Shown here in pieces: positions 35,064 through 43,284 of a stretch of DNA of 64,000 nucleotides. The notes under the pieces were generated by a model, which searched no databases, was not told where the DNA came from, and was given only the letters and a program-made list of their open reading frames with translations. Position 1 is the first letter of the stretch. Each line of letters opens with the position of its first letter. The stretch covers positions 1 to 64,000 of the forward strand of contig CBDUTJ010000003.1 of the NCBI GenBank assembly GCA_965370415.1. The letters run 5' to 3'. This DNA comes from JACNIV01 sp965370415. GTDB taxonomy: Bacteria > Cloacimonadota > Cloacimonadia > Cloacimonadales > TCS61. Both the position numbers and the translations under genes were made by a program.

Positions 35064-36131
35064 ATGACTAATTATAAAAAAGCCGGTGTAGATATAAAAG
35101 CTGGAGATCGAGCATCCAAAATCGCATACAATTACGCTAAATCAACTTTCGCTTCTCGCCAGGGTATGATAGGCGAACCAGTGGTGGATGAAGGATCTTT
35201 TGCCGGACTTATTAATATGGGTGATTTCTATATCGTTCAGAGTGATGATGGTGTAGGAACAAAGATGGAGATCGCAGAAAAAATTGGAAAATTCGATACT
35301 CTTGGTTATGATCTGCTGGCTATGGTGGCAGATGATGTAGTGTGTTTGGGAGCCGAAACTATTTCTGTAACCAATACTCTGGATACTAATAAAGTTGATG
35401 CAGACATTATTGGTGATCTGATGAAGGGATTAGCAAAAGCTTGTATCGAGCAAAAAGTAGTAATTCCCGGCGGTGAGATTGCAGAAGTGGGCAAAGCTGT
35501 GAATGGCAACGTATGGAATGCTACTGCTGTAGGAGTTTTAGAAAAAGAGAAAGTAATAACAGGGGAAGATATCAAGCCCGGAGATAAAATTATTGCTTTG
35601 AAAGAAAGCGGTTTTCGTTCCAACGGATTCTCACTGATTCGTTACATTATAGATCAGAAATTTGGTTATGAAGGATATTCCAAATCCTCACCATTTGGGA
35701 AGAACTGGGGAGAACTCCTTTTAGAACCTTCCAAAATATATTCGGGAGCTTTATTGGAAATCTTGGGCAGGTTCGGTATGAAAAGAAAAGTTAATATCAA
35801 AGGGATAGCACACATTACCGGTGGAGGAATTCCCGGTAATTTCAAAAGGGTTTTAAAGCAGACAGAATTGGGAGCACGTTTTGACAATTTATTTGAACCT
35901 TCCGATATAGTGAAGGAGATCCAGGAAATGGGTGAAGTAACCGAGGAAGAAGCATATAAAACCTGGAATATGGGTAATGGCATGATGCTGATCACAGCTC
36001 CGGGGGATGTAGAAAAGATTCTTGAATTAGTATCTATCGAAGCGCAAGTTGTAGGAGAAATTATCGAAGGAAAAAAAATTATCTTGAATTCAAAAGGATT
36101 ATATAATAAAATCATTATTTATAATGAATAA
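35064..36131 (+). CDS. purM: phosphoribosylformylglycinamidine cyclo-ligase
   Basis: A 355-residue AIR synthetase of the PurM/ATP-grasp-independent superfamily. The motifs are YKKAGVDIKAGDRA, SDDGVGTKMEIA, DLLAMVADDVVCLGAE, GGEIAEVG, ALKESGFRSNGFSLIR, AHITGGGIPGNFKRVL and NMGNGMMLI. It closes FGAM to AIR with ATP. The ATG at 35064 is preferred to an in-frame GTG two codons before, which is part of 'gagtg'. Confidence 0.95.
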   Translation: MTNYKKAGVDIKAGDRASKIAYNYAKSTFASRQGMIGEPVVDEGSFAGLINMGDFYIVQSDDGVGTKMEIAEKIGKFDTLGYDLLAMVADDVVCLGAETISVTNTLDTNKVDADIIGDLMKGLAKACIEQKVVIPGGEIAEVGKAVNGNVWNATAVGVLEKEKVITGEDIKPGDKIIALKESGFRSNGFSLIRYIIDQKFGYEGYSKSSPFGKNWGELLLEPSKIYSGALLEILGRFGMKRKVNIKGIAHITGGGIPGNFKRVLKQTELGARFDNLFEPSDIVKEIQEMGEVTEEEAYKTWNMGNGMMLITAPGDVEKILELVSIEAQVVGEIIEGKKIILNSKGLYNKIIIYNE

Positions 36132-36146
36132 AAAAAGGAGGAAATC

Positions 36147-38375
36147 GTGAAAAACCAATTTATTTTTTTCATGCTTATTGTAGTGCTAACCGCTACAGCA
36201 CTCAATTCAGAGGAAGTGAGAGGTCTTACAAATAAATTTCTCACTCCAGGTAAATTCGAGGTTATCGGAAGTGCGCGAACTTATTCGCCATCATTTACCA
36301 GACCCCAGCAGAAATCTACTACCCTAACAAGAGAAAACTGGCTTCTGGTGGATTCATTGAATTTCAATTCATACATTCAACCCGGAATGCATCTTGGCAT
36401 ATTTTATGATAATAGTGTAGAAGAAATATCACTATTCTCAAGTTGTGAGTCTTTAGAATCGGAAGCCCTGCAAGCTCTTAACAAAGCTCCAAAATGGCTT
36501 CGACCTGCCCTGGAAAACACTTTCCTGCAACTTTCAACAGATCTACAGCAAGTTTGGGGAGATGTTATCAACAATTCTTTCGATCCCTATATTGATGAAG
36601 TAGCTTATGTAGTTGCGCATTGTTCAGCGGAATTACTCAGCTCGCAATACTGTAATCCCGACTTATTTTTCTTTAATGCAGTGTTGATATATCAAGCAAA
36701 TAACAGCCTTGGATATGTTGATATTATTGATTATGGTTCATCTACAACAGATGAAAACTATTATTCCACTATAAGATATTGGAAGATAGATGAATTAGGA
36801 AATACGGTTGAAGTTGAGGTTCCCAAAGAAATATATTATATGTACATGGTTCATACTAAAATAACCGATGAAATTCCAGCATATATAGATCCCGACATAA
36901 TTGAGAATAATAATACACATAACAATAATATTGCTCTTCCTCCCACAGGAAAGTTTTGGAGACAATTCCTCTTATGTATGGCCGATACAGGATATCCTGT
37001 TCTGGAAGATGAACTGGCTAATTGTACTATCGTCTGGGATGAGTCCGGTGGAACAACCGATACAGCAATACATATTATAACCAATTGGATCAATGCTTCA
37101 ATGTCTTTCACATCCAATGCCGAGCGTCCGCATCAACCGGTTCGAATATATCGAAAACATATAGGAAGATGTGGAGAGCATGCAGATCTAACGGCAGCTG
37201 CAGCGCGCGCGGCACTTATACCATGTACGAGTATTTTAGCTATTTCCAGCGATCATACGTGGAATGAATTCTGGGATGAAGGATGGATTCATTGGGAACC
37301 AGTAAATAATTCCATAAATAATCCTCTTGTGTATGAAGGCTGGGGATGGAATTTTGCTTCTGTATTCGAAATTAGAAGTAACGGTTATCTCACACCGGTT
37401 ACTGCTACCTATTCGGATTCAATTGCAACTATTATTATTTATGCATTAGATAATAATGGTGATCCTATTGATGGTGCAAAAATTACACTTAAAGAACCAT
37501 ATTGGGATAATTGGGGGTATACTGATAAAGAAGGAAAATACACTTTTATTGTTGGAGAAGGAAGAACATATTATGCCAGGATGGATTCCGAAATTGGAAA
37601 TGATCCAACAAATGTCAGCCAGGTCTATGAAATTGTAACGAATAGTGTTGGCGGGCAAACTTACACATATTCCATGAATGCTGCAGGTTCAATGCCGGAA
37701 GTTCAATACTCTTCTATATCTACTCCAAATGACGAGGTCGATGATTATAGATTGGTTGTAGATTTCACTGTTCCAAAGCAGATAATAACTGGAGCAATAA
37801 TTATGGATGACACTAATGGAACGAATTTTTACAATGGTATTGATGATGGTATAATTAATTGCTTTATGACAGATGTAACGAATTATGGTTTATATTCAAA
37901 TGAGCAGTTGTTCGATACTTTCAATGAGATGATATGTGCAGACGGGGGAACAGTTGAATTCGATATCCCCGTGGATGAATCATGGTATGCATTCTTCGAT
38001 AACGGTTTTAGCTTGAACAATCCCCAGAATATTGAGGGAAGTGTGAGTTTATATGAATACGATGAAACATCTGCTGATGATTACATAATTGTTGTCTCGA
38101 ACAAATTAATTGGGAATTATCCCAATCCATTCAATCCAACAACAACAATTTCTTTTTCTGTAACACAAACGTCTCAGCTTGTGACTCTTGAGATATTTAA
38201 CATCAAAGGTCAGAAGGTAAAAACTCTTGTGAATGATGAATTGGATGAAGGTTTGCATCAAGTTGTTTGGAATGGCATGAACGAAAATAATCAGCCAGTT
38301 TCTTCAGGAATCTATTTCTACAAATTACAAACCGGAAAATACTCAGCAGCAAAGAAAATGGTGATGATGAAATAA
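36147..38375 (+). CDS. secreted transglutaminase-like protein with C-terminal sorting domain
   Basis: A 742-residue protein. A signal peptide (NQFIFFMLIVVLTATALNSEE) leads to a long alpha/beta region. A transglutaminase-like core at about 345-395 has the Cys in RCGEHADLTAAAARAA, His in SSDHTWNEFW and an acidic residue in WIHWEPVN, the usual Cys-His-Asp/Glu order. A carboxypeptidase-regulatory-like beta domain (IYALDNNGDPIDGAKITLKEPYWDNWGYTDKEGKYTF) follows. The last 85 residues are an FlgD-Ig-like sorting domain (NYPNPFNPTTTISF, EIFNIKGQKVKTL, GIYFYKLQTG). It probably acts outside the cell. It starts with GTG after a perfect 'aaaggagga' and sits between purM and purL with its own terminator. 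Confidence 0.85.
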   Translation: MKNQFIFFMLIVVLTATALNSEEVRGLTNKFLTPGKFEVIGSARTYSPSFTRPQQKSTTLTRENWLLVDSLNFNSYIQPGMHLGIFYDNSVEEISLFSSCESLESEALQALNKAPKWLRPALENTFLQLSTDLQQVWGDVINNSFDPYIDEVAYVVAHCSAELLSSQYCNPDLFFFNAVLIYQANNSLGYVDIIDYGSSTTDENYYSTIRYWKIDELGNTVEVEVPKEIYYMYMVHTKITDEIPAYIDPDIIENNNTHNNNIALPPTGKFWRQFLLCMADTGYPVLEDELANCTIVWDESGGTTDTAIHIITNWINASMSFTSNAERPHQPVRIYRKHIGRCGEHADLTAAAARAALIPCTSILAISSDHTWNEFWDEGWIHWEPVNNSINNPLVYEGWGWNFASVFEIRSNGYLTPVTATYSDSIATIIIYALDNNGDPIDGAKITLKEPYWDNWGYTDKEGKYTFIVGEGRTYYARMDSEIGNDPTNVSQVYEIVTNSVGGQTYTYSMNAAGSMPEVQYSSISTPNDEVDDYRLVVDFTVPKQIITGAIIMDDTNGTNFYNGIDDGIINCFMTDVTNYGLYSNEQLFDTFNEMICADGGTVEFDIPVDESWYAFFDNGFSLNNPQNIEGSVSLYEYDETSADDYIIVVSNKLIGNYPNPFNPTTTISFSVTQTSQLVTLEIFNIKGQKVKTLVNDELDEGLHQVVWNGMNENNQPVSSGIYFYKLQTGKYSAAKKMVMMK

Positions 38376-38382
38376 AATATTT

Positions 38383-38420
38383 ACTGACCTTGAAGATTTC
38401 TTCAAGGTCAGTTCTTTTTT
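38383..38420 (+). terminator. intrinsic terminator after the transglutaminase-like gene
   Basis: A 13-14-base-pair perfect stem (38383-38396 with 38399-38412) is followed by 'tcttttttag'. It would cut read-through into purL, which starts 15 bases later, so purL probably needs another promoter or read-through. Confidence 0.85.
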
Positions 38421-38434
38421 AGAAAATAAAAAAA

Positions 38435-41422
38435 ATGAAAAACCAGATCCAGCTTATACTTAAAGAAAACATCGTTGATGTTCAAGGCGAGAAAATAGAG
38501 GGAAGTGCATTAAGTTTCCTCACTATAAATACAGGTAAGATCAAAACCGGTAAAATCTTCAATATCACCTACGATTTGAGTAAAGAGGATATTCAGAAAT
38601 TTGCAAATCTTGGTCTTAAAGATGAGATTATTCACGATGTTTATATAAATTCTTTCTATAAAAACTCGTTCTACAAATCTTTTATTCTTGTCTCCAAACT
38701 TCCCGGAGTCACAGACGATGAAGGTGTTTCCGCACAGAAAACATTGAATGATATTCTGGATTTGAATCTGGATACAAACACACAACGTATTTTTTCAGAT
38801 GATATTTATCTGATCGAAAAACATTTATCGGATGATATTCTGAAAACTCTGGCTGAAAAACTTTTAGGAAACAAACTCATTCATCATTTTGAATACGGAA
38901 AATTCACTGGAAAGATTGAGTATATTCCTGAAGTTCGGATAGAAAAAGATAACGAAACTGAAACAGTTGATTTAAATGTAACTGATGATGAATTGTTGAA
39001 GATTTCCAAGGATAGATTATTGTCTCTGAATCTGGAAGAAATGAAAGCGATCCAGTCTTATTTTTCAGATGAGAAAGTGATTGAAAATCGAAAGAAAAAT
39101 AATCTGACTAAAAATCCGACAGATTGCGAACTGGAAGTGCTGGCACAAACCTGGAGTGAGCATTGTAAACACAAAGAATTCGCAGCTTCCATAGATTATA
39201 AGAATTTGGAAACAGGCGAGGAAGAAACGATCGATTCACTTTTCAAAACATACATCCAAAAATCAACGGAGATTATTCGAGAACGGCTCGAAAAAGTCGG
39301 AAACAACTGGCTTCTGAAGATATTTACCGACAATGCCGGAGTAGTGAAGATCAATGATGAATCAGTATTTGTGTGGAAAGTGGAAACTCACAATTCACCT
39401 TCTGCTATCGATCCTTACGGTGGTGCGATAACGGGAATTCTGGGAAATAATCGTGATCCTCTTGGAACTGGAATCGGTGGTGGAAAACTGCTTTTCAATA
39501 CAAATGTTCTCTGCTTCGGACCTCCGGATTATAATAAGGAACTGCTTCCCGGGCAACTTCATCCGAAACGGATTTTTGAAGGAGTGCGTCACGGAATCGA
39601 AGATGGTGGTAACAAATCAGGGATTCCCACAGTGAACGGCTCGATCATCTTTGATGATCGCTACAGTGGCAAGCCGCTGGTTTATTGCGGAACCGGTGGA
39701 GTGATGCCATACAAATTTGCAGGAGTTAATTCCTGGGAAAAACCTATAGATGATGGTGACTTGATAATTATGGCAGGAGGTAGAGTTGGCAAAGACGGCA
39801 TTCACGGAGCTACATTTTCTTCTGCAGAAATAGACGAACATTCTCCGCAATCAGCCGTTCAGATCGGAAGCCCGATAACGCAAAAACTACTTTCGGATTT
39901 TATGCAGGAAGCGGTTAATCAGGGTTTAATAAAATGTTCCACAGATAATGGTGCAGGAGGTTTATCTTCATCTGTCGGAGAACTTGCTGAGATCAGCGGT
40001 GGAGCGGAAATCCTTCTTGGAAAAGTTCCCCTGAAATATGCCAATCTGAAACCGTGGGAAATCTTCGTTTCAGAATCACAGGAAAGAATGACGTTTGTAG
40101 TGGAAGAAGATAAAAAAGAAGCTCTTTTTACGCTTGCAAAAGAGCGTGAAGTAGAGCTTTCAGATATTGGAAAATTCACCTCATCAGGTTTTATCGATGT
40201 ACAATATGACAATGAAAAAGTTATCCTATTGGAAATGGATTTTCTGCATAATGGCGTTCCTAAAAAAAATATGAAAGCCGAGTGGAAAAAACCTGAACTT
40301 TTAGAACCTGAATTTCCTTCAAACCTTGATTATAATGATATTTTGTTAAAGCTTATGGGAAGCTACAACATCTGTTCTCGCGAAAATGTGATTCGTCAAT
40401 ATGATCACGAAGTGAAAGGAAAAACAATCATCAAACCTTTGATGGGAATAGAAGGGAAATCTCCGCAGGATGCAGCTGTGATGAGATTGAATTTTGACGG
40501 TTTTGAAGGAATTGCTATCTCAAATGGTATCTGTCCAAAATTCGGAGATATCGATGCTTACGAAATGAGTGCAGGTGCATTTGATGAAGCTGTTCGACAG
40601 ATAATTTCAGTCGGAGGGAAGCTTCCCGATATCAATGATAAAACCAACAGATTCTGGACAGTGAACGATAATTTCTGCATTCCCGATTCCGCTTTTGATG
40701 CAATAAATAATCCTGATGGAAAACAGAAACTGGCAAAGCTTGTACAGATGAATAAAGCACTTTTTGATATGTCCACATTTTACAATATTCCCATGACTTC
40801 CGGCAAAGACAGTATGAAAAATGACTTTAAAGCAGGAAAAACAAAAATCTCTGTTCCGCCTACCATCCTCTATTCGATGGTTGCTAAGCTTTCTGATGTG
40901 CGGAAAACTATTACGAGCAATTTCAAAGCAGATGGAGACCTGATCTACATTCTGGGAAAAACTTATGATGAACTCGGTGCTTCCGAATTTTATAAATTAT
41001 TCGATGAACTCGGAGCAAATGTTCCTAAGGTGAGAAAAGAAGATGCAAAAAGATTGTACGAAAAAGTAATTAAAGCAAATAAGCAGAATCTCATAGAATC
41101 CTGCCACGATTTTTCTGATGGGGGAATGGCTGTTGCTATTTGTGAAAGTGCGATCGGAACTGAATTCGGAGCGGAATTGGATGTATCTGAATTAGGAGAC
41201 TTGAGTTTGAATGCAATTCTTTTCTCCGAATCACATTCGCGTTTTGTGGTGAGTATCAGATCCGAGAGTAAAGAGAAGTTTGAGAAATTGTTCGGAGAGG
41301 ATTCATTCTTAATCGGTAAAGTAACTTCGAATAAAATGATGAAAATCAACTTTGAGAATAATTGTGTTGTAGAGTTAGAAATGGAAGAGATTAGGAAAAC
41401 CTGGGATGAAGGATTAAAGTGA
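38435..41422 (+). CDS. purL: FGAM synthase, PurS-PurL type large subunit
   Basis: A 995-residue protein. The first 190 residues look like PurS-type half domains (DLSKEDIQKFANLGLKDEIIHDVYIN and HHFEYGKFTGKIEYIPEV). The PurL synthetase region has LEVLAQTWSEHCKHKEF, VKVETHNSPSAIDPYGGAITGILGNNRD, FNTNVLCFGPPD, ATFSSAEIDE, CSTDNGAGGLSSSVGELAE, PMTSGKDSMKND and SCHDFSDGGMAVAICESAIG. The glutaminase is separate (purQ, next). 995 plus about 271 residues equals the length of single-chain PurL, so this is a form split before the glutaminase. Confidence 0.93.
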   Translation: MKNQIQLILKENIVDVQGEKIEGSALSFLTINTGKIKTGKIFNITYDLSKEDIQKFANLGLKDEIIHDVYINSFYKNSFYKSFILVSKLPGVTDDEGVSAQKTLNDILDLNLDTNTQRIFSDDIYLIEKHLSDDILKTLAEKLLGNKLIHHFEYGKFTGKIEYIPEVRIEKDNETETVDLNVTDDELLKISKDRLLSLNLEEMKAIQSYFSDEKVIENRKKNNLTKNPTDCELEVLAQTWSEHCKHKEFAASIDYKNLETGEEETIDSLFKTYIQKSTEIIRERLEKVGNNWLLKIFTDNAGVVKINDESVFVWKVETHNSPSAIDPYGGAITGILGNNRDPLGTGIGGGKLLFNTNVLCFGPPDYNKELLPGQLHPKRIFEGVRHGIEDGGNKSGIPTVNGSIIFDDRYSGKPLVYCGTGGVMPYKFAGVNSWEKPIDDGDLIIMAGGRVGKDGIHGATFSSAEIDEHSPQSAVQIGSPITQKLLSDFMQEAVNQGLIKCSTDNGAGGLSSSVGELAEISGGAEILLGKVPLKYANLKPWEIFVSESQERMTFVVEEDKKEALFTLAKEREVELSDIGKFTSSGFIDVQYDNEKVILLEMDFLHNGVPKKNMKAEWKKPELLEPEFPSNLDYNDILLKLMGSYNICSRENVIRQYDHEVKGKTIIKPLMGIEGKSPQDAAVMRLNFDGFEGIAISNGICPKFGDIDAYEMSAGAFDEAVRQIISVGGKLPDINDKTNRFWTVNDNFCIPDSAFDAINNPDGKQKLAKLVQMNKALFDMSTFYNIPMTSGKDSMKNDFKAGKTKISVPPTILYSMVAKLSDVRKTITSNFKADGDLIYILGKTYDELGASEFYKLFDELGANVPKVRKEDAKRLYEKVIKANKQNLIESCHDFSDGGMAVAICESAIGTEFGAELDVSELGDLSLNAILFSESHSRFVVSIRSESKEKFEKLFGEDSFLIGKVTSNKMMKINFENNCVVELEMEEIRKTWDEGLK

Positions 41423-41441
41423 GCCAAACTAAAAGAAAAAT

Positions 41442-41493
41442 GTCATCCTCAACTTGATTGAGGAACCAGATTCCCGCTTTTGCGGGAATGACA
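41442..41493. repeat. gtcatcctc/gattcccgc palindromic pair before purQ
   Basis: Two palindromes adjoin: 'cctcaacttgattgagg' and 'attcccgcttttgcgggaat', the second ending in 'gaca'. They match the families at 71-96 and 9636-9703. A longer purQ frame would read through this repeat, which argues for the ATG at 41509. Confidence 0.75.
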
Positions 41494-41508
41494 ATTAAAA
41501 AGGGAAAA

Positions 41509-43008
41509 ATGAAAAGAGTTAAAGCTTTAATTATCACCGGTTACGGCATAAACTGCGAAGAGGAAATAGCAGCTGCTTATAAATTAGCTGATGCTGAAGC
41601 AGAAATCGTTCATTTGAATGATATCTTCCTGGGAAAGTGTTCGATCCATGATTATGATGTTCTGAATTTTCCCGGTGGATTTTCTTTCGGTGATGATCTG
41701 GGTTCAGGCAAAGTTCTTTCCAACAAAATGAAATTCAAAAAATTGAAATCTGGAAAATTGTTCTTCGATGATATAAAAGATTTTCTAAATGAAGGAAAAT
41801 TCATTCTAGGCGTCTGCAACGGTTTTCAATTTCTGGTAAAGATGGGACTTTTACCAAATGTGAATTCCGACTTTGAGCAGGAAGTTACTCTTACCGGAAA
41901 TAATTCGGGAAAGTTTGAGGACAGATGGGTTTATATTAAAGCAAATAAAAATAGCAAAACGCCTTTCTTGAAAGGGATAGAGAAGATTTACCTTCCTGTT
42001 CGACACGGTGAAGGGAAGTTGATAATTAAGAATGAAAAAATAAAAGCTGAAATAATTGAGAATAATCTTAACTGTCTTACATATTGTGATGAAGATGGAA
42101 ATGAAACTTCCGAGTATCCACAGAACCCGAATGGTTCTGATTTGAATTGTGCGGGACTTACGAACGAATCCGGACAGATATTTGGAATGATGCCGCATCC
42201 CGAAGCTTTCCTTAGTTTGTATAACCACCCTAATTGGCCACAAATTAAAAGGCAGAATCCAGGTATTTCGGAAGATGGGGAAGGGTTGAAAATATTTAAG
42301 AATATTGTGGAATATATCCTGAATGAAAAAAAAGAAAGAATCGAAAGATTTATTGGAATATTCAATAAACATTTGGACTTCATTGAAAAGACAACTTTTC
42401 CACAATATAATCAACTTTACAAGAAAATGATTTGTGTTACTATTATTGATACTCTTGCAACAACAATTTATCCAAAAAAAAGAGTTGGAGATCGATTTTG
42501 TGATTTATTATCAAATTTCACTGATTATGATTTTTGGAATAAAGTAAGTCCATTGATGTTATACAAAATCCTAAAAAAAAACCATAATAATGAAATACTT
42601 TCTATATTTAATTCTTGGAATACATTTCCTGATGTACGAATTGGATTAATAGATGATCTCCCAAAAAGTACAATAAAATCTATTAAACCTAAAGATCTAG
42701 AGAAGTTCACACATAAAATGATATTTTACAAATATAGATGTAGTATGATTCACGAATTTCAGAGACCAGATGGTGGAAGTAATTATGATACAATCAATGA
42801 TAAATTGCCTTTATATCAAAAAATGCAGATTCACAAATCTAAGGATATAAGTATCAATCTTGTTTATCCTTTAGGTTTTTTTATTCAGTTATGTAAAAAA
42901 CTTCTTGGTAATGTATACCAGCACTATATTGAAAATAATATAAATCCGTTTAGATTCTTTAAATATGATGATCTTGAAATTAAATTGAAATATAAGGAGG
43001 ATAAATGA
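41509..43008 (+). CDS. purQ: PurQ glutaminase fused to a HEPN-like C-terminal region
   Basis: A 499-residue fusion. Residues 1-271 are FGAM synthase glutaminase: ALIITGYGINCEEE, NFPGGFSFGDDLGSG, nucleophile Cys103 in GVCNGFQ, and the His230/Glu232 pair in MPHPEAF. PurQ normally ends at the equivalent of FKNIVEYIL. Here the frame continues 228 residues without a stop. That region is alpha-helical by appearance, with TIIDTLATTIYPKKRVGDRF and KYRCSMIHEF, the latter giving Arg410-x4-His415 as in HEPN ribonucleases. I see no ribosome site or start that would allow separate translation. The extension looks more AT-rich than the PurQ part. Its function is inferred only from the motif. It overlaps the next gene by ATGA. 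Confidence 0.85.
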   Translation: MKRVKALIITGYGINCEEEIAAAYKLADAEAEIVHLNDIFLGKCSIHDYDVLNFPGGFSFGDDLGSGKVLSNKMKFKKLKSGKLFFDDIKDFLNEGKFILGVCNGFQFLVKMGLLPNVNSDFEQEVTLTGNNSGKFEDRWVYIKANKNSKTPFLKGIEKIYLPVRHGEGKLIIKNEKIKAEIIENNLNCLTYCDEDGNETSEYPQNPNGSDLNCAGLTNESGQIFGMMPHPEAFLSLYNHPNWPQIKRQNPGISEDGEGLKIFKNIVEYILNEKKERIERFIGIFNKHLDFIEKTTFPQYNQLYKKMICVTIIDTLATTIYPKKRVGDRFCDLLSNFTDYDFWNKVSPLMLYKILKKNHNNEILSIFNSWNTFPDVRIGLIDDLPKSTIKSIKPKDLEKFTHKMIFYKYRCSMIHEFQRPDGGSNYDTINDKLPLYQKMQIHKSKDISINLVYPLGFFIQLCKKLLGNVYQHYIENNINPFRFFKYDDLEIKLKYKEDK

Positions 43009-43268
43009 AAACGTTTTTGATTATATCAAATGTAGTTTTGTTAATTACATTTATTTGTACAAATGTTTTTGGTGCAAGCTATTACTATGAAGATGTGGGC
43101 TATGCTTTTTACCTGATTTTCTTGATACTTTCGATATTGATAATATTATCAAATTTAATATATTTAATTCTTTCAAACAAAGATTTGGTTAAATTAAAAA
43201 AGGAAAGAAGAAAGCTTGAAGAAGAAATAAAAATAAAGAAACTAAAAGATGAATTAGGTAGAAATTAA
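43005..43268 (+). CDS. small two-helix membrane protein
   Basis: An 87-residue protein I do not recognise. Two hydrophobic segments (residues 4-23 and 33-57) are separated by a short Tyr-rich loop (ASYYYEDVGY). The C-terminus is a strongly charged, probably coiled-coil tail (KDLVKLKKERRKLEEEIKIKKLKDELGRN). Both ends would face the same side. It overlaps the purQ-HEPN stop by 4 bases (ATGA) and has a perfect 'taaggagg', so it is likely made in a fixed ratio with that protein. Confidence 0.75.
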   Translation: MKTFLIISNVVLLITFICTNVFGASYYYEDVGYAFYLIFLILSILIILSNLIYLILSNKDLVKLKKERRKLEEEIKIKKLKDELGRN

Positions 43269-43284
43269 TAAATAAGGGAAAAGC

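Noticed and set aside
42315..42345. frameshift joining two genes at the PurQ/HEPN junction
   Set aside because: An A8 run is present, and another frame has a stop and ATG here, but the current frame stays open and encodes the HEPN-like motif, so a true fusion fits better. Reads should still be checked.
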